7,811 nt of DNA from Planctomycetaceae bacterium (GCA_031283825.1 JAITAZ010000068.1:1-7811), one strand, 5' to 3'. Counted from the first letter of the stretch, positions 1-6,144 are shown. Numbers and translations are program-made. The notes: generated from the letters alone by a model not told the origin.

Positions 1-2
1 TG

Positions 3-118
3 TTGAGTCGTTAATCATGGTTTTTAAATTAGTGTGTCCCCAGTGTCCCCTGATCGGTTTTGTCTCCAATGTCCCCCCAAAAAATAATATGGTTTTTAAA
101 AAAAACGTGAACGGTTAC
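3..118. repeat. Dispersed intergenic repeat, copy 1 (about 115 bp)
   Basis: This copy begins with TTGAGTC and TTAATC and continues through GTCCCC-type tandem units (GTGTCCCCA, GTGTCCCCT, then a looser GTCTCCAAT and GTCCCCCC). It ends with an A-run, a T5/A8 stretch and CGTGAACGGTTAC at 106-118. The same modules occur in the same order at 6034-6144. It lies just past the 3' end of the minus-strand rpoD gene. On that strand the reading is stop codon, 69 nt, GTAACCGTTCACG, then a T8 run, so it could serve as the rpoD transcription terminator. The repeat may extend beyond the left edge of the window. Homology of the two copies is seen directly; the function is inferred. Confidence 0.8.
106..118 (-). 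promoter_or_regulatory. 3'-end-associated 13-mer GTAACCGTTCACG, copy 1 (behind rpoD)
   Basis: On the minus strand this reads GTAACCGTTCACG, 69 nt past the rpoD stop codon, and is followed immediately by T8. Two other exact copies exist in the window, at 5916-5928 and 6132-6144. All three are in the sense direction of the gene they follow. A role as terminator part, RNA-end signal or genome-wide signal sequence is inference. Confidence 0.6.
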
Positions 119-187
119 ATTGGTTTTTTATTGAAAGTTTAAAATGTTTCTTGAAAACGAATACAAAACATACACTTCGCTGAAAGC

Positions 188-2068
188 TTACAAGGCGGCT
201 ACGGCTTCTTGTTCTACTGGGGGCGGAAGGAATCCCATTAGTGAACGGCATCGCGATGGTTGTTGTAATTTCTCTACAGCTTTTGCTTCGATCTGTCTAA
301 CACGTTCTCTCGTTACTTTGAATATTTTTCCTACTTCCTCCAACGTATAAGAATATCCGTTTTCTAAACCGAATCTTAATTTTATGATTTCTCTTTCTCT
401 TGGCGTTAGCGATTTTAATATTTTGCTTATTTCTTTTCTCAACAACTCATTCGACGCGGAATGTTCCGGTTTGTCGAAACTTTTGTCGGCTACAAATTCG
501 CCAAAACAATTTTCTTCGCTCTCTCCAATGGGCAACTCTAGACTAATCGGATTCGTTCCCATTTGCGTTATTCTATAGACGTCGTCAACGGTCATTCCGA
601 CGGCGTCCGCTACGTCTTGCGGACACGGCTCATGTCCAGACGCCTGATAAAGCGAACGCGTCGTCATCCGAATTTTCGATAACGCGTCTATCATGTGAAC
701 CGGAATTCTAATCGTTCTCGCTTGCTCTGCAATTGAACGAGTTATCGCCTGTCGAATCCACCAAGTTGCATAAGTTGAAAACTTAAATCCGCGTCGATGC
801 TCAAATTTGTCAACGGCTCTCATTAGTCCGGTGTTGCCCTCTTGAATTAAATCGAGAAAATTTATTCCGCGATTACGATATTTCTTCGCCACCGAAACAA
901 CCAATCTTAAATTACTACGCGAAAATTCACACTTCGCGCTCTCGTATTCGCCCAAAAAATGACGCATTAACTCGCAGCGATTACGCAAACTTCGCGGACT
1001 CTCTTGAGTCGTTATAATCAAATTACGAAGCTCGTTTTTAAGCGTTTTTTTACGTTCAGACGTTAAATTTAATTTCTTATCGTTTAGCATTCGTTTAATT
1101 TCGTCCATTCGTTCCGACATTGATTCGAGCTGTTTCATAAGCGCGTGAACTTTGCGCGTTTTCAGACTTAATTCCTCAACGAGAGTCAATGCTTTTTGTC
1201 GTTGCCGGATGAATTTTTTGCGGACTTCTGCTTTTTCTAATTCTAAAACGCTTTTGCTGACCAACTGCCTAAACTCGCCGGACATCTGTTGAAGAATCGG
1301 CGCGAGCGTTTGTAAGTTGTGCGGCATTCGTCTTTGAACTTGCTCTTTCGACAGCCGCTCTGTCAACGACGTTTTTATTGTGCGTTCAAACGCTAACTCG
1401 CCGTGATACACTTTCGTCAACGCCTCAAACGCCGACTGCAAACCAAACGGAGAACCCAACACAACACGGCGAAACGCACGACGTCCATTTTCTATTCGTT
1501 TCGCTAGAACAACTTCCTCTTCTCTGGTGAGCAGCGGAATATTAGCCATTTGCGAGAGATAAAGTCTGATAGGATCGCTTGTCCATTTATCTTGTTCCGG
1601 CGGTAGAAGCGATAAAGAGTTTTCATCCGCATCGATGTTGTTGTCCAGACTTAAATCAGAATTATCGTCGTCGATTTCGATTTCGTTTTTTGACGCGTTT
1701 TCTTTATTGGATTCGTCTTTGCCTGAGTTGCTAAACATTTTCGTTACAAAAATTGCCCCCGCCGACGACTTGACGTTGTCCGAGATTTTATTCTCTTCCA
1801 TTGATAAATTATCATCGTCGTAATCATCGTCGTCGAGTTCTGTTTCTAGGTCGGCGATATCTAATTTACTTGTTGCAATTCGGGCGAAAAATTCATCTTC
1901 TTCGTCGTTTTTTTGTCGGTTGCGTTCAGCGTCTAGACCGTCGAGGATGTCAACCGCGCGAAATACTTCATTTAAGTCTTCTTCGTTAATATGATTAACA
2001 GCTTCGTCGAAATCTGAACGATTAACGGTATTGTTATTCGTATTTTCATTTTTCAAATTACACTCCAT
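188..2068 (-). CDS. rpoD: RNA polymerase primary sigma factor (RpoD/SigA, sigma70 group 1)
   Basis: This is the housekeeping sigma factor, which directs core RNA polymerase to -10/-35 promoters. The 626 residues contain region 1.2 at about 164-192 ([23 protein letters not shown]). A charged helical spacer follows (about 195-375). Region 2 spans about 383-459 with [42 protein letters not shown] and RTIRIPVHM, the last typical of primary sigmas. Region 3 is about 460-540. Region 4 is about 551-610 with [15 protein letters not shown] and the helix-turn-helix [23 protein letters not shown]. The first 160 residues do not look like a normal region 1.1; they are rich in Asp, Glu and Asn with an acidic run near 77-87. 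The ATG start is supported by AAAGGAG at 2079-2085, 10 nt upstream. It lies downstream of dnaG on the same strand, as in the classical rpsU-dnaG-rpoD operon. Confidence 0.97.
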   Translation of the reverse strand: MECNLKNENTNNNTVNRSDFDEAVNHINEEDLNEVFRAVDILDGLDAERNRQKNDEEDEFFARIATSKLDIADLETELDDDDYDDDNLSMEENKISDNVKSSAGAIFVTKMFSNSGKDESNKENASKNEIEIDDDNSDLSLDNNIDADENSLSLLPPEQDKWTSDPIRLYLSQMANIPLLTREEEVVLAKRIENGRRAFRRVVLGSPFGLQSAFEALTKVYHGELAFERTIKTSLTERLSKEQVQRRMPHNLQTLAPILQQMSGEFRQLVSKSVLELEKAEVRKKFIRQRQKALTLVEELSLKTRKVHALMKQLESMSERMDEIKRMLNDKKLNLTSERKKTLKNELRNLIITTQESPRSLRNRCELMRHFLGEYESAKCEFSRSNLRLVVSVAKKYRNRGINFLDLIQEGNTGLMRAVDKFEHRRGFKFSTYATWWIRQAITRSIAEQARTIRIPVHMIDALSKIRMTTRSLYQASGHEPCPQDVADAVGMTVDDVYRITQMGTNPISLELPIGESEENCFGEFVADKSFDKPEHSASNELLRKEISKILKSLTPREREIIKLRFGLENGYSYTLEEVGKIFKVTRERVRQIEAKAVEKLQQPSRCRSLMGFLPPPVEQEAVAAL

Positions 2069-2078
2069 TGTTTAATTT

Positions 2079-2085
2079 CTCCTTT
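2079..2085 (-). promoter_or_regulatory. Shine-Dalgarno site of rpoD
   Basis: The minus strand reads AAAGGAG, separated by 10 nt from the ATG whose complement is at 2066-2068. It fixes the rpoD start. Of the four chromosomal genes here, only rpoD and the flagellin gene have such a site. Confidence 0.8.
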
Positions 2086-2110
2086 TTAAACTTTTCTTGC
2101 GGGATTTTAA

Positions 2111-2284
2111 TCGTCTTGTTCTACGCCTAAATTTAAGGTCGATTTACGAATCGAAGTTCGACAAAATCACAATCGCAATTGGATAAACACGGACGGCTCA
2201 ACATTGAAATTTATATCGCACCAACAGCCAACCATAGCCGCCGAAGCAATAAAACGCAAACAAAAACTCGAAGCTCCGTCCTAA
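2111..2284 (+). pseudogene. Possible gene remnant, unrecognised
   Basis: The frame is open for 57 codons between TAA at 2108-2110 and TAA at 2282-2284. It translates to a protein-like sequence including KVDLRIEVRQ, NWINTDGSTLKF and a C-terminal IAAEAIKRKQKLEAPS. There is no ATG or GTG in the frame, only an internal TTG near 2204, and no ribosome-binding site, so it is not an intact gene. It runs against the dnaG/rpoD direction. A second plus frame is also open across much of the same DNA, which weakens the case. I do not recognise a family. It could be the decayed 3' end of a gene once inserted between dnaG and rpoD, or chance. Confidence 0.2.
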
Positions 2285-2361
2285 AGACTTCGATGTTTTA
2301 TGTTGTTTCTTAAAAAATTTGTACTCTTTTAACGCCGGATAATCTACGGAAAATACAAAAT

Positions 2362-2377
2362 ATTTATTGCAATAAAT
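2362..2377. promoter_or_regulatory. Perfect 16-bp palindrome behind dnaG
   Basis: ATTTATTGCAATAAAT is self-complementary with no spacer. It lies 56 nt past the dnaG stop codon and about 290 nt before rpoD. It could be a dimeric regulator's operator for rpoD or a weak hairpin. There is no adjacent T-tract of terminator type, and A/T-rich palindromes also arise easily in this composition. Confidence 0.3.
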
Positions 2378-2433
2378 CTGGCGGAATATTTGTTTTGTCC
2401 ATTTTTTATTCGCGATTATTCGTATTTAAAAAT

Positions 2434-4614
2434 TTAATTCCCAGTTTCGTATCTTGATTTTTTTTCTTCTTGTAATTTTCTCAGCGACTCTTGCATTTGC
2501 AGTAATTTTTGTTTTTTTTCTTCGTTATTTAGCGAGTTATTTCGTAGTTGATTTACGTTGTCGATTTGATTTTTTTCTGTGTCTCTGCGATCAAATCCTT
2601 CGATTATTTCTTGAATTAGTCTTGATCTTGTTGCGGGGTCGATTTTTTTTTCGGGCGTGATTACTCTAGTAGTTTCGTCGGAGGTTGGCGTTGTTTCTTG
2701 TTGATTTTTGTTTGAGATAATTAGTTGTGAAATTTGGTCTGACAATAATTTTTGTTCTCCTGATTCAGCAGCGTCGTCGAGGTAGCTTTTCATTCTTGGG
2801 TCGTCGAACATTACGATTAGATTTGCGAAAGTTACTAATTTATCTTTTTCGATTAGCTCGTTGCATTTTTTATAAATTTCGATAGTAACCGGCGATCTGC
2901 ATCTTTCTATTGGCGCGAATTCCCAAAATTCGTAAAAAGCCGTTTCATCTACTAGCCATAATTCGATCATTTCTCTTTCGAGCGAATCCGGCAAAAAGTC
3001 CGGCGAGTTCCAATCTCCGATTTCGGATGATTCAACATTCGCGGCGATTTGATTGTCGTTTGAGTCGGTAGAATCTTTTGCCGATTTATTTTCGGATTGA
3101 TTATAAATTCGTTTATTTGTCTGTTGTTTTTTTTCTTGTAATCTGTTCCAAACTAATCTTTCTGAAACGCGAAATCGATGCGACAAATTCTGGACGGTTT
3201 TTTCGATTCTAATTCTTACGGGGTTATCAGGGGCGGCGTTATTGGTTGGAGTTTTGGCGATTAATTCGATAATTGCGTCGAGTGATTTTGTTGCGCCGTT
3301 TATATCGTTTTGTAGATCGATTCCGTTTGTGAAAGTTCTAAAGGCATGTTCTAGCACGTCGATTGCGTCTGATTTAAGTAATTTTTCAAATTTTTCTGCG
3401 CCGTGTTTGAGTAAAAATTCGCATGGGTCATTTCCGTCCGGCAGCGTTAGGATTGACAAATCGACTCCTTGTGCGACAAAAAATTCCATAACTTGTTCAG
3501 CTCTTTTTCGACCTGCTTCATCTCCGTCGAGTACGAGAATCATTTTGTCGGCGTAGCGTTTTAAAATTTTGATATGTTCGACTCCGAGTGCTGTTCCTAA
3601 AACTGCTACGGAATCTTCGAATCCGAATTTATGAGCGATAATGCAATCGGTGTAACCTTCTGTTATTATTGCCCGTTTTGTTTCTTTCATTTTTTGACGG
3701 GCGGCGTCGAGACCGTACAGGGTGCGATGTTTTGAAAACAGCGGCGTATCGGGCGAGTTAATATATTTTGCCGGACTTTCAAGCGGACTATTGGGAATAA
3801 CGCGTCCTCCGAAAGCGATTGTGCGGTTTTGCGTATCGCGGATTGGGAAAATTAGTCGTCCGCGAAATCGGTCAAAGTATCTGGGCGGATTTTGTGGATT
3901 GTAAATGTCGGATTGCGGATTTTGTAAATCTGTCGAGTTTTGTGATTTATTTTGATTGATCAAGTTTCCGACTATTTCGAGGATTTGTAATTTTTCGGGA
4001 ACTGATTTAACTTTATTGATTAACCAATTTGTTTCGAGCGGCGCGAATCCGATTTGAAATTTTTTAATACATGCGGAATCGATTCCGCGCTCGGCTAGAT
4101 AAATTCGGGCGATTTCGGAATCTTTATTATTTTTTAATTCGTGATGATAAATTTTTGTCAACCAATCAGCGGCGGCGAAGAGTCGTTTGCGGTTTAGTTC
4201 GACAATTTCGCCGGACGAGGATGGATTGGTTGATGACGATTCGTTGGGAGTTGATTTGATTAAAATCTGTCGATGTGTTTTTTGCGGAAGTGAAATACCT
4301 GATTTTTCAGCGAGTATTTCGAGCGCGTCCATGAATCCGACGTTTTCAATTTTCATTATGAAGGAGAAAATATCTCCTCCGATATTGCAAACCCAGCATT
4401 TGAATGTTTGTCGTTCTGGATTTACTTGTAGGCTGGGTTTTGAGTCGTCGTGCCATGGGCATCTTCCGACATAATTTCGACCTGATCGTCGTAGAGGAAC
4501 GTATTGTTCTACTAGCGGGACGATATCGATTGCGTCGCGTATTCGTTCTTTGATTTGGGTGAGATCGTCGGAATAGTTTTTTGACACTTTGGATTCGCGG
4601 GCGGTTGACGCCAT
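2434..4614 (-). CDS. dnaG: DNA primase DnaG
   Basis: DnaG makes the RNA primers for lagging-strand synthesis and normally works with the DnaB helicase at the fork. Residue numbers are from the ATG at 4612-4614 (726 aa). The N-terminal CHC2-type zinc domain has Cys52-x2-His55 (CPWH) and Cys73-x2-Cys76 (CWVC). The catalytic core includes RFRGRLIFPI (249-258), AFGGR and KYINSP. The Toprim part has the metal-binding Glu in EGYTD (about 319) and the DGDEAG acidic pair (about 363-365), followed by LPDGNDPCEFL. The C-terminal 230 residues are charged, end in a coiled-coil-like segment, and show no obvious conserved DnaB-binding signature. An Asn/Gln/Pro-rich insert sits at about 219-245. A TTG six bases upstream (4620) could add Met-Arg, but neither start has a visible Shine-Dalgarno. 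rpoD follows downstream on the same strand. Confidence 0.96.
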   Translation of the reverse strand: MASTARESKVSKNYSDDLTQIKERIRDAIDIVPLVEQYVPLRRSGRNYVGRCPWHDDSKPSLQVNPERQTFKCWVCNIGGDIFSFIMKIENVGFMDALEILAEKSGISLPQKTHRQILIKSTPNESSSTNPSSSGEIVELNRKRLFAAADWLTKIYHHELKNNKDSEIARIYLAERGIDSACIKKFQIGFAPLETNWLINKVKSVPEKLQILEIVGNLINQNKSQNSTDLQNPQSDIYNPQNPPRYFDRFRGRLIFPIRDTQNRTIAFGGRVIPNSPLESPAKYINSPDTPLFSKHRTLYGLDAARQKMKETKRAIITEGYTDCIIAHKFGFEDSVAVLGTALGVEHIKILKRYADKMILVLDGDEAGRKRAEQVMEFFVAQGVDLSILTLPDGNDPCEFLLKHGAEKFEKLLKSDAIDVLEHAFRTFTNGIDLQNDINGATKSLDAIIELIAKTPTNNAAPDNPVRIRIEKTVQNLSHRFRVSERLVWNRLQEKKQQTNKRIYNQSENKSAKDSTDSNDNQIAANVESSEIGDWNSPDFLPDSLEREMIELWLVDETAFYEFWEFAPIERCRSPVTIEIYKKCNELIEKDKLVTFANLIVMFDDPRMKSYLDDAAESGEQKLLSDQISQLIISNKNQQETTPTSDETTRVITPEKKIDPATRSRLIQEIIEGFDRRDTEKNQIDNVNQLRNNSLNNEEKKQKLLQMQESLRKLQEEKKSRYETGN
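3885..3925. repeat. Short direct repeat inside dnaG
   Basis: GCGGATTTTGT occurs at 3885-3895 and again at 3915-3925, 30 bp apart, with related sequence between. It encodes the Asn/Gln/Pro-rich insert (LQNPQ, NPQNPP) between the zinc domain and the RFRGRLIFP core motif of the primase. The 30-bp spacing keeps the frame, which suggests expansion by slippage in a linker tolerant of insertions. Confidence 0.6.
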
Positions 4615-4644
4615 ACGCAATGTAAGCTGTTTGTTTTAAAATTT

Positions 4645-4700
4645 ACGCCAGTTTTACGGGGCGGGTTTTACTATTTCAAAATATACAACAACGCCAGTTT
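4645..4700. repeat. 10-bp direct repeat upstream of dnaG
   Basis: ACGCCAGTTT occurs exactly at 4645-4654 and 4691-4700, both followed by a G-rich stretch (ACGGGG and CGGGAG). The copies are 46 bp apart and begin about 30 bp upstream of the dnaG start, where an operator could act. The function is inferred. Confidence 0.4.
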
Positions 4701-4764
4701 CGGGAGTGTACCAAATTTCAAAATTTCAGTCAAGACGAATTTTTAAAGAATCAGAAGGCGGAGT

Positions 4765-4818
4765 AGTTGTGAGAGTCGTAGTAGTTGTATTAGTTGTAAC
4801 AGTTGTATTAGTAATTGT
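4765..4818. repeat. Imperfect 9-bp tandem array (six units)
   Basis: Six consecutive 9-bp units: AGTTGTGAG, AGTCGTAGT, AGTTGTATT, AGTTGTAAC, AGTTGTATT, AGTAATTGT. The unit length equals that of the GTCCCC-type units in the dispersed repeats elsewhere in the window, although the sequence differs. Because 9 is a multiple of 3, both strands are open in some frames (Val-rich on plus, Thr-rich on minus), but no start codon supports translation. Confidence 0.75.
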
Positions 4819-4824
4819 TTGCTT

Positions 4825-4905
4825 TTGAGTTTTTAATATCAGATTTTAAATGAGAAATCCTTATTGTCTCTACAGTCCCTTTTATCCCTACAATCTTTTT
4901 TTTAA
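4825..4905. repeat. Probable degenerate third copy of the dispersed repeat
   Basis: The modules appear in the order of the copies at 3-118 and 6034-6144: TTGAGT, TTAAT, TTTTAAAT, then 9-bp units GTCTCTACA, GTCCCTTTT, ATCCCTACA (4866-4892), then a T8/AAA stretch. The terminal CGTGAACGGTTAC is not preserved; only CTGTTATA follows. Unlike the other copies it lies upstream of two genes, 28 bp before the flagellin -35 box. The similarity was aligned by eye and is tentative. Confidence 0.4.
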
Positions 4906-4932
4906 ACTGTTATAAAATTTTTAACTTTCAAC

Positions 4933-4960
4933 TTGAAATCTTTCAATTATGCGGTAGAAT
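4933..4960 (+). promoter_or_regulatory. Sigma70-type promoter of the flagellin gene
   Basis: TTGAAA at 4933-4938 and TAGAAT at 4955-4960 are separated by 16 bp, each one mismatch from the consensus -35 and -10 boxes. Transcription would begin near 4967, giving a leader of about 28 nt with a strong ribosome-binding site. I see no TAAA-N15-GCCGATAA (sigma28) or GG-N10-GC (sigma54) site, which would be the usual expectation for flagellin. Confidence 0.6.
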
Positions 4961-4976
4961 TTGAAACGCCTAAAAG

Positions 4977-4984
4977 AAAGGAGG
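4977..4984 (+). promoter_or_regulatory. Shine-Dalgarno site of the flagellin gene
   Basis: AAAGGAGG lies 10 nt upstream of the ATG at 4995. It is the strongest ribosome-binding site in the window, as expected for an abundant structural protein, and it fixes the start. Confidence 0.85.
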
Positions 4985-4994
4985 TAATAATTCA

Positions 4995-5873
4995 ATGTCG
5001 ATTTTATCCATTAATTCAATTTCGAGTAATAGTATGCAGGCGACTCAGCAAGTTCAACGAACTCAAGCGTCGCTTGTTAATACTTTGACTCAGCTTTCTA
5101 CTGGACTCCGCATTAATTCAGCGAAAGACGATCCTGCTGGTCTTATTGCTCAGGAGCTTTTACGTGCGGACATTTCGGCATCTAATGCAGCGATTAAGAA
5201 TACTCAGATGGCGTCGGCGATGCTCAAAGTTGCGGAGAGTAGTCTTAATGAGATAAGTACGCTGTTGACGGATGCGAAAGGGCTTGCGGTTGAATCTGCC
5301 AATTCTGGCGTTATGTCTGCGGAGATGATTTCGGCGAATCAGATGCAGGTTAATCAGATATTAAATTCTGTTAATCGAATTGCGCAAGGTACAAATTGGT
5401 TGGGTAAGCCGTTACTGGATGGTTCGATATCTGCTGAAAACGGCGGCGCGACGTTTCAACTTGGGACTCAAGTTGTGTCGAGTCAGCAAGCTAATGAGTC
5501 TATAGAGAGTATGCTTGTAAGTAATATTGGCGATCAAAGCGGCAAGTTGAATGAGCTTTCGAGTGGCGGTGATGCTGAGCTTGCTATAAATCCTGCGCTT
5601 GCTTCGAAAATTATAGACGCTGCAATTTTGCAAGTAGCAACCAAGCGTGGAGAGTTAGGAACGACTCAAAAATATACGTTAGATTCAAATTTAACGATGC
5701 TTGAAAATTCTGTAGTTCAGTTAACCGGCGTATTATCTCAAATTAGCGATACCGATTTTGCGGTAGCGGCTTCGGAGCTTGCAAGAAATCAAATTCTAAT
5801 GAATACAGGAATAAAGTCGTTAGGAATAATAAACCAAACCCCGCAACTCGCAGCAAGTTTAATTAAAGCGTAA
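4995..5873 (+). CDS. fliC: Flagellin, short D0/D1-only form
   Basis: This encodes the filament subunit of the bacterial flagellum, exported through the flagellar type III apparatus. Of the 292 residues, the N-terminal D0/D1 helices cover about 1-140 with the hallmark LSTGLRINSAKDDPAGLIA (34-52) and GLAVESANSG (96-105). The C-terminal D1/D0 helices cover about 200-292 with ISDTDFAVAASELARNQIL and LGIINQTPQLAASLI. Only about 60 residues join the two halves (including FQLGTQV at 154-160), so the surface D2/D3 domains are missing. There is no cysteine and no N-terminal signal peptide, as usual for flagellins. It appears monocistronic, with its own promoter, a strong ribosome-binding site, and a hairpin plus the 13-mer behind it. 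No other flagellar gene lies in the window. The symbol could equally be hag or flaA in other naming systems. Confidence 0.95.
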   Translation: MSILSINSISSNSMQATQQVQRTQASLVNTLTQLSTGLRINSAKDDPAGLIAQELLRADISASNAAIKNTQMASAMLKVAESSLNEISTLLTDAKGLAVESANSGVMSAEMISANQMQVNQILNSVNRIAQGTNWLGKPLLDGSISAENGGATFQLGTQVVSSQQANESIESMLVSNIGDQSGKLNELSSGGDAELAINPALASKIIDAAILQVATKRGELGTTQKYTLDSNLTMLENSVVQLTGVLSQISDTDFAVAASELARNQILMNTGIKSLGIINQTPQLAASLIKA

Positions 5874-5889
5874 GCAAGGAAAAAATGTA

Positions 5890-5906
5890 TTGGTTTCTAA
5901 AACCAA
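5890..5906 (+). terminator. Hairpin behind the flagellin gene, possible terminator
   Basis: TTGGTTT-CTA-AAACCAA is a perfect 7-bp stem with a 3-nt loop, 16 nt past the flagellin stop. It is A/T-rich and lacks a clean U-tract (AGATAATTTG follows), so it may be a weak terminator or RNA-stabilising end. Confidence 0.45.
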
Positions 5907-5915
5907 AGATAATTT

Positions 5916-5928
5916 GTAACCGTTCACG
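5916..5928 (+). promoter_or_regulatory. 3'-end-associated 13-mer GTAACCGTTCACG, copy 2 (behind flagellin)
   Basis: This exact copy lies in sense orientation 42 nt past the flagellin stop codon. Unlike the other two copies it is not part of the longer GTCCCC repeat, so the 13-mer is a separable unit. It directly abuts CCAAAGATAATTT, which recurs inverted at 6105-6117. Confidence 0.6.
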
Positions 5929-5961
5929 CACAAGAGAAAAATTTCCTAAGCCCTGAAAGCT

Positions 5962-6003
5962 CGCCTACCTGATCGGGGGCAACAAGTGCGTAACATGAGT
6001 TAC
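5962..6003 (+). repeat. TGCGTAACATGAG repeat, copy 1
   Basis: CGCCTAC, CTGAT, CGG, CAAC and TGCGTAACATGAG appear in the same order as at 7387-7420. In this copy GTAAC-ATGA-GTTAC (5990-6003) forms a perfect 5-bp stem-loop, followed by an A/T-rich stretch with T-runs. One frame here reads AYLIGGNKCVT then TGA and the second copy reads TDNYCVT then TGA. The shared sequence could therefore be the 3' end of related dead genes rather than a noncoding repeat. Confidence 0.55.
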
Positions 6004-6033
6004 TAAATAATAATAAATTTTTATTTTTTTCTC

Positions 6034-6144
6034 TTGAGTCTCTAATCCCAAATTTCAATCAAGTGCGTCCCCAACGTCCCCAATGTCCCCTAAGTCCTCC
6101 CAAAAAATTATCTTTGGCTTTTTTAAAAAACCGTGAACGGTTAC
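6034..6144. repeat. Dispersed intergenic repeat, copy 2 (about 111 bp)
   Basis: This matches the element at 3-118: TTGAGTC, TAATC, GTG, then four 9-bp units (CGTCCCCAA, CGTCCCCAA, TGTCCCCTA, AGTCCTCCC). An A6 run, GGC-T6-A6-CC and the terminal CGTGAACGGTTAC follow. It lies behind the minus-strand 304-aa gene, 44 nt past its stop, with the same orientation to that gene as copy 1 has to rpoD. The T6/A6 inverted repeat with flanking GG/CC next to the 13-mer would give an RNA hairpin on either strand. Confidence 0.8.
6132..6144 (-). promoter_or_regulatory. 3'-end-associated 13-mer GTAACCGTTCACG, copy 3 (behind the 304-aa gene)
   Basis: The minus strand reads GTAACCGTTCACG 44 nt after the stop codon of the 304-residue gene, followed by GG-type sequence and a T6/A6 tract. 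It is the terminal part of dispersed repeat copy 2. Confidence 0.6.

Larger units (their letters stand above)
2069..2433. other. dnaG-rpoD intergenic region (365 bp)
   Basis: The gap between dnaG and rpoD is long for an operon. It holds the rpoD ribosome-binding site, a stem-loop TCGATT-TACG-AATCGA at 2139-2154, and an open stretch without an ATG at 2111-2284 (listed separately). It also holds a stem CGAAG/CTTCG around 2270-2293 and a perfect 16-bp palindrome ATTTATTGCAATAAAT at 2362-2377. I see no strong -35/-10 pair on the minus strand and no classical GC-rich terminator. Co-transcription of dnaG and rpoD therefore remains possible but is not shown. Confidence 0.6.
4621..4994. other. Divergent dnaG/flagellin intergenic region (374 bp)
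   Basis: Both neighbouring genes start at its edges, so it must hold promoters for both. From left to right it contains a 10-bp direct repeat ACGCCAGTTT (4645-4654, 4691-4700), a 9-bp tandem repeat array (4765-4818), a probable degenerate copy of the dispersed repeat (4825-4905), and the flagellin promoter and ribosome-binding site (4933-4984). Frame 4640-4828 (+) is open but has no ATG and ends in a Val-rich run produced by the tandem repeats. I do not call it a gene. No convincing dnaG promoter is visible on the minus strand. Confidence 0.6.

Noticed and set aside
144..350. Open frame of 68 codons on the plus strand at the rpoD 3' end
   Set aside because: It lies almost wholly antisense to the conserved rpoD region 4, has no ribosome-binding site and gives no recognisable protein.
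384..1989. Several 60-codon plus-strand frames across rpoD (from 384, 1635 and 1801)
   Set aside because: All are antisense shadows of a clearly conserved sigma factor gene, without start signals.
2454..4474. Plus-strand frames of 60-104 codons across dnaG, including 3242-3556
   Set aside because: They are antisense to an intact primase; their Ser- and Phe-rich content mirrors the dnaG codons.
4640..4828. Plus-strand open frame ending in a Val-rich, membrane-helix-like run before the flagellin gene
   Set aside because: It has no ATG and no ribosome-binding site, and the hydrophobic tail is a by-product of the 9-bp tandem repeats, which also give a Thr-rich frame on the other strand.
5412..5633. 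Minus-strand frame of 73 codons inside the flagellin gene
   Set aside because: It is antisense to the flagellin linker region, with no ribosome-binding site and no family resemblance.
5986..6003. GTGCG start resembling a group II intron 5' end
   Set aside because: The second copy has CTGCG instead, no domain V hairpin or reverse transcriptase is present, and a repeat or coding tail explains both copies better.
6066..6101. GTCCCC tandem units as a CRISPR array
   Set aside because: The units are 9 bp and contiguous with no unique spacers, and no cas genes are nearby.
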